Shown one piece after another: positions 34,524-43,206 of a stretch of 64,000 nt of DNA. Made by a program: the position numbers and the translations under genes. This DNA comes from Streptomyces sp. NBC_00377 (lineage in GTDB: Bacteria > Actinomycetota > Actinomycetes > Streptomycetales > Streptomycetaceae). Every line of letters starts with the position of its first letter. Position 1 is the first letter of the stretch. The stretch covers positions 8,060,001-8,124,000 of the forward strand of contig NZ_CP107958.1 of NCBI RefSeq assembly GCF_036075115.1, given 5' to 3'. The notes below the pieces were generated by a model that searched no databases, had not been told where the DNA came from, and was given only the letters and a program-made list of their open reading frames with translations.

Positions 34524-35018
34524 TCACAAGGGAACACCGACCTGCTCTCCCAGGGCGAGGACGTCCGCAGGCATCGTGTGCCATAGGCCCTCATCGCCCA
34601 CCCCGCGGTACTGCCCTTCCGGCAGCTCCGGTGCGGGAGTGACCAACTGCCAGGGCAACCTGCCCGGCTCCCGGACCACGACGAGGACCGGGGCCGTCTC
34701 ACAATCCAGCACCACGTACAACCACCAGTCCGGCCCGAGGTCGAGCATCGCCTTCCGCTGCCGGTCCAGGATCGAAACCGATGTGCGGCGCCCCCGCCTG
34801 CCCTTGACCTCGATCAACCGGGCGATCCCGCCGTCCGGTTCACACGACACCAAGTCACACGTGAAGCTGCGGGCACCAGGATGACGCGCTTGAGTCCACG
34901 CTCGAACTTTCCCGGAGAGGCCTGGACGCCAGCTGTCACCGACGTCGGTGACGTGGCGGCCCTGTGATTGCTCGTAGCGGATGGCCAGTTCAACGGCAGT
35001 GCGCTCAGTCGAGTTCAT
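34524..35018 (-). CDS. Orphan DUF3883 (NOV_C)-like nuclease-fold protein
   Basis: A 164-residue protein with an N-terminal helical piece (STERTAVELAIRYEQSQGRH) and a C-terminal domain reading CDLVSCEPDGGIARLIEVKG, then SVSILDRQRKAMLDLGPDWW and LYVVLDC. This is the DUF3883 / protein NO VEIN C-terminal pattern, a restriction-endonuclease-like fold. The Asp of CDLVS and the Glu and Lys of IEVKG are the D...ExK residues. DUF3883 domains often sit in restriction or defence proteins; here the domain is alone, with no methylase or helicase nearby. Codon use is less GC-biased than in the flanks. GGAG lies 9 nt before the ATG. Confidence 0.7.
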   Translation of the reverse strand: MNSTERTAVELAIRYEQSQGRHVTDVGDSWRPGLSGKVRAWTQARHPGARSFTCDLVSCEPDGGIARLIEVKGRRGRRTSVSILDRQRKAMLDLGPDWWLYVVLDCETAPVLVVVREPGRLPWQLVTPAPELPEGQYRGVGDEGLWHTMPADVLALGEQVGVPL

Positions 35019-35112
35019 GACTCACAGCTCCATGTCGCGCCCGGCACATGTACCCTGCCTTCCACCCGAGCCCGCTGAGGAGCCGGGGCCCACCCCTTCC
35101 AGCAGTTGGCCA

Positions 35113-35763
35113 TCAGGGGCACGTTTCCTCGAACTTGACCGCGCCGAACTCGACGGGCTGCCCGTTCAGCTTCGTCCCTGCCTTCGGAGTCTGGGTACAC
35201 ACCTTCCAGTTCGACTCCACGAGGATGAACCGGTCGTCTCCGGACACGTCGGTGACGGTGATCGAAATGCCCGAGTCGAGCGCCGCGCGGGCGGCCTTCA
35301 CGGACTTGCCACCGAAGTCGGGCATCGTGCTACCGGCTGCCTCGGGGGCTTTCTCATCTGTGGCCGGGCAGGTCTCGTCGAGCTTTACGGCGCCGAAGTC
35401 GAGTTTGGTGTCCGTCGACACGGTCTTGCCGGCCATGACGTTTTGAGAGCAGACCTTCCAGTTCCGGTCGAGGGCCTGCATGCGGTCGCGGCCGAGAGAG
35501 TCGTGCGAGGCCAGACTGAAGAATCCGGCGGCCTGGGCGGTGTCTTGGGCGGATTGGAGGCCCATGCCGACGAAGCTGGGGATCGGCTTCATCTCGGTCT
35601 TGCTGCTGGCCGTGTCGTCGGTTTTGGCCGTTGCGGTGGCGGGGGTGTCGGTTGTGGCCGTCGTGCTGCCGGTGTTGGTGCTGTTGTCGTCGCAGGCTGA
35701 TCCGAGGCCGCCGATGACGAGTACGCCTGCGGTGATGCCGCCGATAAGTTTCCAGTTGGCCAT
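35113..35763 (-). CDS. PASTA-domain protein, probable lipoprotein
   Basis: A 216-residue exported protein. The N-terminus MANWKLIGGITAGVLVIGGL ends in LGSAC, a weak lipobox, so a lipid anchor is likely but not certain. A Thr/Ala/Asp-rich linker follows. Two PASTA-like domains come next, each ending with a similar Cys-containing signature: NWKVCSQNVMAGKTVSTDTK and SNWKVCTQTPKAGTKLNGQP. PASTA domains bind peptidoglycan or muropeptides, usually on Ser/Thr kinases, but no kinase is attached here. The two repeats share VEFGAVKFEETCP / LDFGAVKLDETCP ends. Base composition is lower in GC than the surrounding core genes. The ATG follows a G-run. Confidence 0.8.
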   Translation of the reverse strand: MANWKLIGGITAGVLVIGGLGSACDDNSTNTGSTTATTDTPATATAKTDDTASSKTEMKPIPSFVGMGLQSAQDTAQAAGFFSLASHDSLGRDRMQALDRNWKVCSQNVMAGKTVSTDTKLDFGAVKLDETCPATDEKAPEAAGSTMPDFGGKSVKAARAALDSGISITVTDVSGDDRFILVESNWKVCTQTPKAGTKLNGQPVEFGAVKFEETCP

Positions 35764-36112
35764 GATTGCCCCCCAGTTGGTACAGGTTGTGATACCGCGT
35801 GAGGGTAGAGGCAGCAGTGTGACCGTGTGCCCTGCGTGACGGTGCTGTAATCCGAATGGACGGATGCAGGCGAGTGGATGCGCCGACGTCGACCAGCCCT
35901 TGAACCATCACTCGATCGTGGTCACAAGCCGGTGACGCGCTCCTCACGCGGTGCTCACAAGCCACCGAGGAGGCAGCCGGGCGCATTCGGCGGGCGGCAA
36001 ACTTGCGACGCGGGCTTCTGCCAGCTGTCGGCGTGGAGAGGAGCGTTCAGCATCGACCCCCACGGCGCCGCAGCCTTCCTGCGCGGCAGGGTCTCGCCAA
36101 CGAGGGGCCCGT
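35764..36112. other. 349-bp gap between M56 peptidase and PASTA genes
   Basis: No supportable gene. A short duplicated element, CTCACAAGCC / GGTCACAAGCC, occurs at about 35919-35960. The PASTA promoter must lie near its right-hand start, where the DNA is AT-richer (35764-35800). Confidence 0.4.
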
Positions 36113-37048
36113 TCAGCCGAGTGCGCGCAGTGCGGGCACCAGGGTCACCAGTACCGGGATCGCCGGTACGAGTGAGGCCGCCGCCGTCAGGCGTAGCCTG
36201 CGGGCCGCGGTGAGCCGGCCGGGCGGCGTGAGCAACCGGTGCACGCGGTGCGGGACATGGGCCTGCGGGGCGGGGGAGGGGCCGAACACCCCCCGGTCCT
36301 CGTTGAGTTCGACCAGCGCCAGCGCGGTCGTCAGCCGGCCGAAGCGGCGGGAGGCCATGTCGTCGGCCGACAGCTCGACCAGCCGGTGCATCTCGTCGCG
36401 GAACGCGGCGAACACCGGCACCTGCGGAAACCCGGTGGCCAGCGCCGCCGAGCAGTGCAACAGCCAGTCGTGACGCGCCTGGACGTGCCCCTGCTCGTGC
36501 GCGAGCACGGCGTCGAGCTGGCGCCCCTTCAGTCGCCGCAGCGCGGCCGTGGTGACCACCAGCCGAGGCGCCGCACCCGCCAGCCACCAGGCGTCGGCCC
36601 GCTCGGCCTCCAGTACGAGCAACCGTCCCGGCATCGGGTCCTCACCCGGCAACAGCGGTGCGCGGGCACTGAGTTCGGCATGCCGGGTGCGGCGTCCGGC
36701 CCGGCTCCGCAGGACCTCCCGCACGAGCATGGCCCCGGTCCACAGCCCGCCGCACGCGAGTGCCACCGCGGTCGCCGCGGCCCAGGGGCCTGTCGTGCCC
36801 AGCGCGTACGCCTCCACCACCGAGCGCGGGGCCGGCGCGAAGACATGACCGCGCACCGCCTGCCAGGCCGCCGCCGCGCTGAGCGTCATCGAGAACACGC
36901 AGCACAGCAGCACCGCGGCCACGACGCACTGCCACGCCCACAGGGCGATCACCGGTTCGCGGTCCGGCCAGTCGGCCCGGGCGATCAACTGGGGGGCGAT
37001 CACGGCGGTCAGGGCACCGAGCAGCAGCAGTACCGCGGGGACCATCAT
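36113..37048 (-). CDS. M56 family (BlaR1-like) membrane metallopeptidase
   Basis: A 311-residue membrane protease. Four transmembrane helices surround a cytoplasmic zinc-protease domain with LDAVLAHEQGHVQARHDWLL (HExxH variant HEQGH) and a downstream ELSADDMASRRFG, which supplies the third ligand. The topology is as in BlaR1/MecR1, but no C-terminal penicillin-binding sensor is present. Streptomycete M56 genes are usually preceded by a BlaI repressor. Here BlaI is missing and a DUF5134 gene lies upstream on the same strand. Two adjacent ATGs (37043-37048) are possible starts. Confidence 0.9.
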   Translation of the reverse strand: MMVPAVLLLLGALTAVIAPQLIARADWPDREPVIALWAWQCVVAAVLLCCVFSMTLSAAAAWQAVRGHVFAPAPRSVVEAYALGTTGPWAAATAVALACGGLWTGAMLVREVLRSRAGRRTRHAELSARAPLLPGEDPMPGRLLVLEAERADAWWLAGAAPRLVVTTAALRRLKGRQLDAVLAHEQGHVQARHDWLLHCSAALATGFPQVPVFAAFRDEMHRLVELSADDMASRRFGRLTTALALVELNEDRGVFGPSPAPQAHVPHRVHRLLTPPGRLTAARRLRLTAAASLVPAIPVLVTLVPALRALG

Positions 37049-37129
37049 GAGCAGCAGCCTATGAGCGGCGTACCGCTCGGGGGTACGGCTTCCCGGCGTG
37101 AAGTGACGCAGGCCACGCCCGGCCCGTGT

Positions 37130-37672
37130 TCACAGGGCAAGGAGCATGGCCAGCATCCCGATCCCCATCGACAGCCGGCATGCCCGCGACACTTCGGGCC
37201 GGTCGCTCCAGGCGACGGCCGCGGCACCCGCCCCGGCCACCGGCAGCAGCCGGACCCCGGAGAGCAGGACGTACCCGGCGAAGTACAGGAGCAGCACCCC
37301 CGTCAGCACGGGGACGCCTGAGCCGCCGTGCCCGTGCGTGTGCGCGGGGGCTGCGGCCATCGCGGCCGCCATGTAGGCCATGGCCCCGGCCCCCACCAGA
37401 TGGTGCAGGTGGTGGGCGCTCGCGCGAGCCGCCCACAGGGCCCGCAGCGCGGCCCCCGCGAAGACGGCCGCGAACGCGGGCCAGACCCACGACGGCAGGG
37501 TGAACGCGGCCGGGGGCACGGCCATCGCGGCCATTCCGAAGCCCATCAGCGCCTCGCCGCCCGCAGCCCTGCGCTGTTCCTCGACCTTGCTGCGCATCCG
37601 CAGCAGACAGTAGGCGCCGGTCGCCGCACACAGCGCCACCAGCAGCCAGCCGGGCGAAGCCGGTCCGTGCAC
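37130..37672 (-). CDS. DUF5134 membrane protein
   Basis: A 180-residue protein with about five transmembrane helices (SPGWLLVALCAATGAYCLLR; LPSWVWPAFAAVFAGAALRA; HLVGAGAMAYMAAAMAAA; VPVLTGVLLLYFAGYVLLSG). His clusters AHHLHHLVGA and HTHGHGG flank a helix and suggest metal contact. It matches DUF5134, common in actinobacteria next to BlaI/M56 genes. The GTG start has GGAGG 5 nt upstream. It lies 81 bp upstream of the M56 gene in the same direction. Function is unknown. Confidence 0.85.
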   Translation of the reverse strand: MHGPASPGWLLVALCAATGAYCLLRMRSKVEEQRRAAGGEALMGFGMAAMAVPPAAFTLPSWVWPAFAAVFAGAALRALWAARASAHHLHHLVGAGAMAYMAAAMAAAPAHTHGHGGSGVPVLTGVLLLYFAGYVLLSGVRLLPVAGAGAAAVAWSDRPEVSRACRLSMGIGMLAMLLAL

Positions 37673-37959
37673 GCGCACCTCCCCGCTCGACGTCCGCAAT
37701 CGAGGATTGCGATGCCCATCGGGGATCCTGCGCACGCGGGCGCAAGGGTGTACACGGGGAGCGTTCGGCGGGGCACGAGATGATTCACGAGTAAAACACA
37801 TGCTAAATTGATGGATATGAGCAGTGCGAGCCCTCAGCGCCCCGACCACGGACCCGGCGTGCGGTCCCGCCGCGGATCCCGCCTCGAACCGGCTGGTGAA
37901 CCCGGTCGGGCCGCTCGCGCGCCGGGTCGCCGGCCGCGTCCCGACTCCCGCTCGCCGGT

Positions 37960-39570
37960 GTGCTGCGCCTCGGCCGCCCCTCCGACATCTGGTTCAAGCC
38001 CGCTCTGAGCGTGCTCGCCGCGGTCGCCCCGCCGAACCTGATCCTGCTGGCCCTGGGACGGCTGGATCTGGCGATGTACACCATGGCGGGGTCCCTGTGC
38101 GCGCTGTACGCCCACAACCGCCCCTACCCGGCCCGGGCCAAGGTCCTGGCATGGGTGGTGCTGGGCATGACCGGTGGCCTGGCCGTCGCCCTGCTCACGG
38201 CCTCGCTCACCACCGACGCCGTCGCCCTGGTCACCGTCGGTGCCCTCCTCGCGGCCGCGCAGAAGGTCCTCTGCGACGCGACGCGCCTCGGCCCGCCCGG
38301 CAACGTCGTCCTCACCTTCATCAGCTCCGCCGCGCTGTTCGTCCCCCAGACCCCCGGGCAGGTGCCCGGCCGTCTGGGACTCGCGCTCGCCGCCGGCGCC
38401 TGGGCCTGGCTGATCGGCATGGCGCCCGCACTGGTGCGGCCGCACGGCCCCGAGCGCCGCGCCACCGCCCACGCCCTGACCGCGGCCGCGGCGTACGCCG
38501 CGACGGACGGCGTCGGCGACCACCACGTCCGGACCCGCGCCGCCGCGGCCGCCGCCGTGCACACCGCCTGGCAGACCCTCCTGTCGGCCCGCCCGACGCA
38601 GACCCGCCGGGCCCTGGAACGACTCGTCGTGCGTGCCGAGATCGCCCTCGCCGCCCCCGCCGACACCGACCCGACACGGTTGCGCGGCTGGGCCCGGCGG
38701 CTGCGGGGCACCGGCCCGGTCCTGCATCCGGGCGATCTCGTGGACGACGACGAGCTCCTCGGCGTCGACGCCGAAGTCGCCGCCGCGGCGCCGCCGCCAT
38801 GGCTGCGACTCGGCGCCCTCGCCCCGATCGCCACACGCACCGCACTCGGCTGCGCCTTCGCCGGCTACGTCTCCCTCGCCCTCGGCGTGGGCCGGCCCTA
38901 CTGGGCCCTGGTCACCGCCGCGTCCCTGTACCAGGCGAACGTCACGCTCACCTGGAGGCGCGCGGTCCAGCGCGTCGTCGGCAACCTGGTCGGCGTCCTC
39001 GCCTTCGCCGCGCTGGTCCCGTTGACCCGTCTCACCCAGGCGGCGCTCGTGCTGGTGTGCCTCGTGCTGAACTTCGGCGCCGAAGCGCTGATCAGCCGCA
39101 ACTACTGGCTCGGCAGCGTCTGTGTGACCCCGATGGCGCTGCTCGTCACCGAGTTCGCGCGGGCCCAGGACTCCGGGCGACTGATCACCGACCGGCTCGC
39201 GGACACCTTTGTCGGCGCCGTCGTCGGCTTCGTCGCCGCGGTCGTCGTCACCGACCGAAGGGCCGGCGACCGCCTCGGACACGCCCTGACGGCCGTCGAA
39301 CGGAAGCGGGAGCAGACCGCCCGCCTCCTGGCGGAGCCGTGCCCCGCCCCCGGCACCCTGGAGTCCGCCCGGCGCGGTCTCGCCGCCGCGCTGGTCGACC
39401 TGCGTGCCACCGCCGACGCCGCGTCCGGCGAGTGGTGGCAGCGGGCGCTGCCCGAGGAGCGGGTCGTGGCGGCCGAACAGTGCGGACACCGTACGCTCGC
39501 GGCGACGGTACGGCGCCAGGGGCTGCTCCTGGACCGGAACGCGACCACCGAGGAGGACGTACGGCGATGA
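37960..39570 (+). CDS. FUSC family membrane protein (second)
   Basis: A 536-residue membrane protein with two clusters of six helices (38010-38430 and 38815-39260). The repeated cores are LGRPSDIWFKPALSVLAAVA and LALGVGRPYWALVTAASLYQ. Such proteins are FUSC/aromatic-acid-exporter-like; substrate unknown. Only the GTG at 37960 is available in this frame after a TGA at 37897, but it lacks a ribosome site and the family core begins at once. A conserved-looking leader (NPVGPLARRVAGRVPTP) is in a different frame upstream, so a frameshift near 37940 is possible. The stop overlaps the MarR start (ATGA), forming a regulator-transporter operon. Confidence 0.85.
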   Translation: MLRLGRPSDIWFKPALSVLAAVAPPNLILLALGRLDLAMYTMAGSLCALYAHNRPYPARAKVLAWVVLGMTGGLAVALLTASLTTDAVALVTVGALLAAAQKVLCDATRLGPPGNVVLTFISSAALFVPQTPGQVPGRLGLALAAGAWAWLIGMAPALVRPHGPERRATAHALTAAAAYAATDGVGDHHVRTRAAAAAAVHTAWQTLLSARPTQTRRALERLVVRAEIALAAPADTDPTRLRGWARRLRGTGPVLHPGDLVDDDELLGVDAEVAAAAPPPWLRLGALAPIATRTALGCAFAGYVSLALGVGRPYWALVTAASLYQANVTLTWRRAVQRVVGNLVGVLAFAALVPLTRLTQAALVLVCLVLNFGAEALISRNYWLGSVCVTPMALLVTEFARAQDSGRLITDRLADTFVGAVVGFVAAVVVTDRRAGDRLGHALTAVERKREQTARLLAEPCPAPGTLESARRGLAAALVDLRATADAASGEWWQRALPEERVVAAEQCGHRTLAATVRRQGLLLDRNATTEEDVRR

Positions 39571-40166
39571 CGGCGACGCAGGGACGGGTGGCGGCCGGGA
39601 CCGGATCGAACGGGCCGGACGACGCGGGTGAGGCCGACCGGACGGGCACGGGCGACCCGGCACGCAGCGACACGGTCGCCGCGGTCGTACGGCAGTGGCA
39701 GACCGTGCGGCCCGACCTGGACACCGGCCCGATGGAGATCATCGGCCGCGTCAACCGCTGTGCCGCCCTCCTCCAGCAGGCGGAGGACGCTCCGCTGCGC
39801 CGAGCCGGACTGAGCCGTGCCGAGTTCGACCTGCTGGGCGCGCTGCGCCGCACCGGCCACGAGCTGACTCCCGGGGAACTGGCCCGCGAGACCTTCTCCT
39901 CGGGGGCGGCCGTCACCAAGCGTCTCAAGCAGCTCACCGAACGCGGCCTGGTGGACCGCCGCGTCGACACCCGGGACCGACGGGTCGCGCACCTGCGCCT
40001 CACGGACACCGGGCGTGACCTCGTCGACGGGCTCATGCCCGAGCAACTCACCTACGAGAGTGCCGTGCTCTCCGCCCTGGACGACGGTCGGCAGGGTGAA
40101 CTGGCCGACCTGCTGGGCGAGTTGCTGAGCCGGCTGGAGGGGCACATGCGGGCGCTGCGCGTCTGA
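39567..40166 (+). CDS. MarR family regulator
   Basis: A 199-residue winged-helix regulator: LSRAEFDLLGALRRTGHELT, then GELARETFSSGAAVTKRLKQ and the beta-wing VDTRDRRVAHLRLTDTGRDL. A disordered acidic N-terminus of ~45 residues precedes the fold. The ATG overlaps the FUSC stop (39567-39570), and AGGAGGA lies about 12 nt upstream. MarR proteins usually repress the transporter encoded with them until a phenolic ligand binds. Autoregulation of the operon is the likely arrangement. Confidence 0.92.
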   Translation: MTATQGRVAAGTGSNGPDDAGEADRTGTGDPARSDTVAAVVRQWQTVRPDLDTGPMEIIGRVNRCAALLQQAEDAPLRRAGLSRAEFDLLGALRRTGHELTPGELARETFSSGAAVTKRLKQLTERGLVDRRVDTRDRRVAHLRLTDTGRDLVDGLMPEQLTYESAVLSALDDGRQGELADLLGELLSRLEGHMRALRV

Positions 40167-40245
40167 GCGCCCGGCCGGCGCGGCTGTCCGCGGCGACACC
40201 GGCGCGGCTGCGGACGACGCGGCCCGTCGCCGCGCGTCCCCACGT

Positions 40246-41010
40246 TCACTTCTCGTCCGCCGCCCGGTACACGCCGAACACCGCGCCCTGGGGGTCCCGC
40301 AGCAGGGCGATCCGCGGACCGTCCGGTACCGAGGTCGGTTCCATGAGGGCGGTGCCGCCCGCGGCCACCGCCGTCGACGTGGACGCGTCCACGTCCGCCA
40401 CCGCGAAGTACGGCAGCCAGTGCGGGGGCACCTCGGGCGGGAACTTCTCGTCCATCGCGATCATGCCGCCGAAGTCGGCGCCGCCGACACCCCAGTGGAC
40501 GTAGTTCTCCGAGGAGCCGACGGTCCAGCCGAACACCGTCGTGTAGAAGGACTCCGCCCGGCCGGGGTCACGGGTCAGCAGCTCGACCCAGCCGAGCGAG
40601 CCGGGCGCGTTGAACAGCCCTGCGCCCGGGAAGGCCCGCGCCTGCCACAGCTGGAACGCGGCGCCGCCCGGATCGAGGGCGACCGCGAAGCGGCCCGCGT
40701 CGAAGACGTCCATCGGGCCGACCAGCACCGTGCCGCCGGCCTCCGTGAGCAGCCGGGCGCTGACATCGGCGTCGGTCACCGCGAACGACACGTTCCAGGC
40801 GCACGGCTGTGCTTCCTGGTACAGGGGACTGAGGGCGGCGACAGCCGCGCCGTCGAGATGCGCGACCGTGTAGCCGCCCGCCTCCTGGCGCGGATCCGTC
40901 TGCGCGCGCCAGCCGAACAGCTCCGCGTAGAACCGCTTCGCCGCCTCCAGGTCACCGGTCCCCAGCTCGGCCCAGCAGGGCCCGCCGGGCACGGGCGCGT
41001 CGAGCTTCAT
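40246..41010 (-). CDS. Two-domain VOC family protein
   Basis: A 254-residue protein with two glyoxalase/bleomycin-resistance (VOC) domains. The first begins GPCWAELGTGDLEAAKRFYA and ends RFAVALDPGGAAFQLWQA. The second begins GSLGWVELLTRDPGRAESFY and ends RIALLRDPQGAVFGVYRA. The family includes dioxygenases, glyoxalases and antibiotic-binding proteins; streptomycete two-domain members are often annotated as hydroxylase-like. Metal ligands are not obvious enough to name the reaction. The ATG follows AAGGAAC. Confidence 0.88.
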   Translation of the reverse strand: MKLDAPVPGGPCWAELGTGDLEAAKRFYAELFGWRAQTDPRQEAGGYTVAHLDGAAVAALSPLYQEAQPCAWNVSFAVTDADVSARLLTEAGGTVLVGPMDVFDAGRFAVALDPGGAAFQLWQARAFPGAGLFNAPGSLGWVELLTRDPGRAESFYTTVFGWTVGSSENYVHWGVGGADFGGMIAMDEKFPPEVPPHWLPYFAVADVDASTSTAVAAGGTALMEPTSVPDGPRIALLRDPQGAVFGVYRAADEK

Positions 41011-41127
41011 GGCTGTTCCTTCCGAAAGGGACCCCTTTCAGCACGCTATGCCCGGGCCCGGTCCGTGGCATCCGGTGGCAGCACGACCCGCAGGCCCGTC
41101 CCGGGCGGCCCGTCGCGGCCGGCTCGC

Positions 41128-41520
41128 TCAGATCCCCGGCCGGTACCGGATCGGGTGGTCCGCCGGTACCTCGACCAGGACGATCGGTGTGCCGTCCGGA
41201 TCGGCGATCCACATCTCGAGCAGCCCCCAGGGCTCGCGCACCGGTGGCCGGACGACCGTCACGCCCTTGGCCCGCAGTTCGTCGTGCGCCGCCGCCACGT
41301 CCGCCACCTGGAGCCACAGCCGTACGGCGGGTTCCGGCGTGGTCCGCGAGCGGCCCGAGACCTCCAGGAAGCCGCCGCCGAGGAAGTAGACGACCCCGCG
41401 CTCGGGCCCCGTCCCGAACTCGCGGTAGACGCCCAGACCCAGCTGCTCCCCGTAGAAGGCGCGGGAACGTTCGGGGTCGGTCGGTCGGAGCAGGGTCCTG
41501 CTGCTGAGTACGTGCACCAT
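41128..41520 (-). CDS. Single-domain VOC family protein
   Basis: A 130-residue VOC protein: LSSRTLLRPTDPERSRAFYG, then GVVYFLGGGFLEVSGRSRTT, and MWIADPDGTPIVLVEVPADH. This is a single-domain glyoxalase/extradiol-fold monomer of standard length, probably acting as a dimer. It is divergent from the GNAT gene with 73 bp between starts, so they share a promoter region. Substrate unknown. It is distinct from the two-domain VOC gene next to it. Confidence 0.88.
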   Translation of the reverse strand: MVHVLSSRTLLRPTDPERSRAFYGEQLGLGVYREFGTGPERGVVYFLGGGFLEVSGRSRTTPEPAVRLWLQVADVAAAHDELRAKGVTVVRPPVREPWGLLEMWIADPDGTPIVLVEVPADHPIRYRPGI

Positions 41521-41593
41521 GCATCCGGAGCGTACCGGCGAAGGGTCTACGCTTCTCGTGCCCCAGCCGAGTCAGACACCGGAGACCACCCGC

Positions 41594-42130
41594 ATGGACA
41601 CCGCCGCCGCCTTCACCTTCCGAGACGCCACCGATGCCGACGTGGACGCGCTCGTCGCCCTCATCGAGTCGGCCTACCGGGGGGAGTCCAGCCGGGCAGG
41701 GTGGACGACGGAGGCGGACATCCTCCAGGGGCAGAGGACCGACCCCGACGGTGTGCTCGCGGTCATCAAGGCGCCGGACAGCCGGCTGCTCACGGTCGAG
41801 CAGCAGGGCCGGATCGTCGCCTGCTGCCAGCTCGAACAACGCGACGGACACGCCTACTTCGGCATGTTCGCCGTAAGCCCCGCGGTCCAGGGGGCCGGCC
41901 TCGGCAGGACGGTCATGGCCGAGGCCGAGCGGCAGGCCCGCGAGATCTGGGGTGTCACCGAGATGCACATGACCGTGATCTCCGTACGCGAGGACCTCAT
42001 AGCCTGGTACGAGCGGCGCGGCTACCGCCGTACCGGCCGCATGACCCCGTTCCCCTACGGCGACGAGCGCTTCGGCATCCCGCAGCGCGACGACCTGGAG
42101 TTCGAGCTGCTGGTGAAGGAGCTGGTCTGA
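41594..42130 (+). CDS. GNAT family N-acetyltransferase
   Basis: A 178-residue acetyltransferase. The acetyl-CoA pyrophosphate loop is VSPAVQGAGLGRTVMAEAER (Q/R-x-x-G-x-G type), preceded by FGMFAVSP, with the C-terminal WYERRGYRRTGR motif. The ATG has GGAG 9 nt upstream. The ending LEFELLVKEL is common in one streptomycete subgroup annotated as acetyltransferase of unknown substrate. It faces the single-domain VOC gene. Confidence 0.92.
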   Translation: MDTAAAFTFRDATDADVDALVALIESAYRGESSRAGWTTEADILQGQRTDPDGVLAVIKAPDSRLLTVEQQGRIVACCQLEQRDGHAYFGMFAVSPAVQGAGLGRTVMAEAERQAREIWGVTEMHMTVISVREDLIAWYERRGYRRTGRMTPFPYGDERFGIPQRDDLEFELLVKELV

Positions 42131-42235
42131 CCACCAGGACCGCACCTGCGCGGCGCACACCCGCGCCGTGAGGCTGCGTGCCGTGAGGTGGTGTGCGCCG
42201 AGGTCCTGTGCCGTGGGCTTCCGGGCCGCCAGGTC

Positions 42236-42919
42236 CTACGCCGTGAAGCGGCCGGTGCGCCTGATCTCCGGGTAGTCGGTGGTCGCGCCGTCCAGTTCGA
42301 GGGCGCGGACGAGCCGCAGCTGGTCCTGTGTGTTGACCACCCAGCCGATGATCCGCAGGTCCCGCTTCCGCGCCTCCTCGACGACCTCCAGGGTGAGCCG
42401 GCGCAGGTTGAGGCAGACCGTCGTGGCGCCGGCCTCCACGGCGCGGTCCACGATGTCGAGGCCGTAGCGGCTGCCGATGAGCGCGGTGCGCACCCCGGGG
42501 ACGAGCCGGGCGATCTCCACGAGGGCCTCGTCGTGGAAGGAGGACACCTCCACGCGCTCCACCAGGTCCCGCGCCCGCATCACCTCGGCCAGCGCCCGTG
42601 CCGCAAGGACGTCCTTGATCTCGGCCTGGAGCGGGAGCCGTACGGCGTCCAGGACCTCCTCGAAGATCGGGACGCGCTCTCCCCGGCCCGCGTCGAGGGT
42701 CCGCAGCTCCGCGAGCGTCCGGTCGGCGACGGGCCCGCTCCCGTCGGTCGTACGGTCCACTTCGGGGTCGTGCATGACCACCAGAGCGCCGTCCTTGCTC
42801 AGGTGCAGATCGAGTTCGATGACGTCCAGACCGCCGTGCTCGGCGGCGACGAAGGAACGCAGGGTGTTCTCGGGCTCGACGCCCATGACTCCGCGGTGAC
42901 CGATGGTGAGGAAGTTCAA
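42236..42919 (-). CDS. Glycerophosphodiester phosphodiesterase
   Basis: A 227-residue TIM-barrel enzyme that hydrolyses glycerophosphodiesters to glycerol-3-phosphate. The metal/catalytic motifs are IGHRGVMGVEPENTLRSF, VIELDLHLSKDGALVVMHDP and DRTTDGSG, with a downstream EIKD. No signal peptide is visible, so it is the cytoplasmic form. The start is a TTG at 42917-42919; the family begins right after it and no ATG or GTG fits, with GGAAG upstream. It stands alone. Confidence 0.9.
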   Translation of the reverse strand: MNFLTIGHRGVMGVEPENTLRSFVAAEHGGLDVIELDLHLSKDGALVVMHDPEVDRTTDGSGPVADRTLAELRTLDAGRGERVPIFEEVLDAVRLPLQAEIKDVLAARALAEVMRARDLVERVEVSSFHDEALVEIARLVPGVRTALIGSRYGLDIVDRAVEAGATTVCLNLRRLTLEVVEEARKRDLRIIGWVVNTQDQLRLVRALELDGATTDYPEIRRTGRFTA

Positions 42920-43206
42920 GACACGACTCGCTTCCGTCGACGGCGGGGGCTGGAGGCGCACGCAGCCTAGTGGTCCCGGGCCCGCAAGGACATGCGCGTG
43001 CACCGAGGGTTCCCCTACCCGCCCCGCGCGGCGATCCGACCTGTCGGACCGTCTCGGACGGAAGTCGTCGCACCTCCGGTGTCCGGCAGGAAAAAGTGCG
43101 GTGAAGACATGGGCGCGCAGGATAATTTCCCGAAGGTCCACTTGCTGGAGGAAAGCCGCTGTGCATACGGTGTGCTGACGCGAGTTTCTCCAGCGAAGGA
43201 TGGGAC

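Noticed and set aside
37811..38008. 64-codon frame from ATG 37811/37817
   Set aside because: Low-complexity Arg/Pro/Ser content; it may be the displaced N-terminus of the FUSC gene rather than its own gene.
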